A stretch of DNA of 39,307 nucleotides from Colimorpha sp045591485. GTDB lineage: Bacteria; Bacteroidota; Bacteroidia; Bacteroidales; P3. This document shows positions 39,161 through 39,307 of the stretch, one piece after another (the stretch's first letter is position 1; each line of letters starts with the position of its first letter). The stretch lies in NCBI GenBank assembly GCA_045591485.1, contig JAZNSV010000006.1, positions 1 through 39,307 of the forward strand, written 5' to 3'. The notes beneath the pieces were generated by a model that worked only from the letters and a program-made list of their open reading frames with translations, was not told the DNA's origin and did not search any database. Both the position numbers and the translations under genes were made by a program.

Positions 39161-39307
39161 GTTGGGAACTGTAAGCTGTGAGTTTTAAGCTGTGAGTTTT
39201 AAGCTGTGAGTTTTAAGCTGTGAGTTTTAAGCTGTGAGTTTTAAGCTGTGAGTTTTAAGCTGTGAGTTTTAAGCTGTGAGTTTTAAGCTGTGAGTTTTAA
39301 GCTGTGA
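39161..39307 (+). repeat. 14-bp tandem array after queA, running off the window
   Basis: Nine exact copies of GCTGTGAGTTTTAA start at 39175 and every 14 bp to 39287. A tenth is cut by the window edge at 39307. The 14 bp between the queA stop and the first unit (39161-39174) look like a degenerate unit (9 of 14 bases equal). The unit can be read as two heptamers, GCTGTGA and GTTTTAA, each with a stop codon. The copies are identical, which suggests recent expansion. The true length is unknown. Confidence 0.95.

Overview
The window looks like chromosomal DNA of a Bacteroidota member, most likely order Bacteroidales. Three kinds of evidence support this. Several genes have the Bacteroidota-type promoter, a TAnnTTTG -7 box with a TTTG-like -33 box about 19-22 bp upstream. 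Some proteins belong to families largely confined to the phylum: a GldB-like lipoprotein, DUF3098, DUF3822, a DUF5723-like barrel, and a type IX secretion (T9SS) style C-terminal domain. Most start sites lack a strong Shine-Dalgarno sequence. I see no rRNA, tRNA, phage gene, transposase or CRISPR array. Nearly all of the window is compact housekeeping DNA.

Layout. 225-3098 (+): a secreted or lipoprotein hypothetical, then dxs. 3257-5767 (-): argS and an acyl-ACP thioesterase. 5840-12775 (-): a long tight cluster behind a clear promoter, containing a membrane protein, a DUF3822 protein, rsmD, purC, a CYTH protein, a DUF4919-like protein, a YfcC-type carrier and an M28 peptidase. 12884-15879 (-): an L-cysteine desulfidase/serine dehydratase-like gene and dnaB. 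16139-19456 (+): a T9SS-type surface protein, dapD and a small lipoprotein. 19541-23477 (+): dnaN, ftsX, DUF3098, uppP, truB. 23614-29071 (+): a lipoprotein, an outer-membrane protein, der, trxA and a DUF58 protein. 29247-35353 (+): a DUF349 protein, gldB-like, an LtaS-like sulfatase-fold transferase, a diacylglycerol kinase-like protein and SUI1. 35597-37736 (-): a lytic transglycosylase, a FtsB/DivIC-like protein and an NlpC/P60 lipoprotein, each joined by 4-nt overlaps. 38105-39160 (+): queA.

The most unusual content is between genes. A 112-bp near-perfect palindrome occurs three times (1-100, cut by the window edge; 15973-16084; 37848-37959). Each arm has four 9-bp ATCAACGAT-type units at an 11-bp period, and the ends are CCGG. 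The two complete copies occupy the only two divergent gene junctions in the window. The third lies upstream of the first plus-strand gene, where the neighbour to the left is not visible. Neither convergent junction has a copy. In the copy next to dnaB, outward-facing promoters flank the palindrome, so it probably acts as DNA (protein-binding array or cruciform) rather than as a transcribed hairpin. No known element name is assigned.

A second layer consists of short tandem repeats with a 7-bp (also 8-, 9- and 14-bp) period. They lie mostly directly after stop codons (after dnaB, dnaN, SUI1, NlpC and queA). Most of the 7-bp units contain a stop codon, so such arrays close all three frames within 21 nt. 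An 8-bp array fills the leader of the cysteine desulfidase-like gene and shares the GTTGATAT core with the palindrome.
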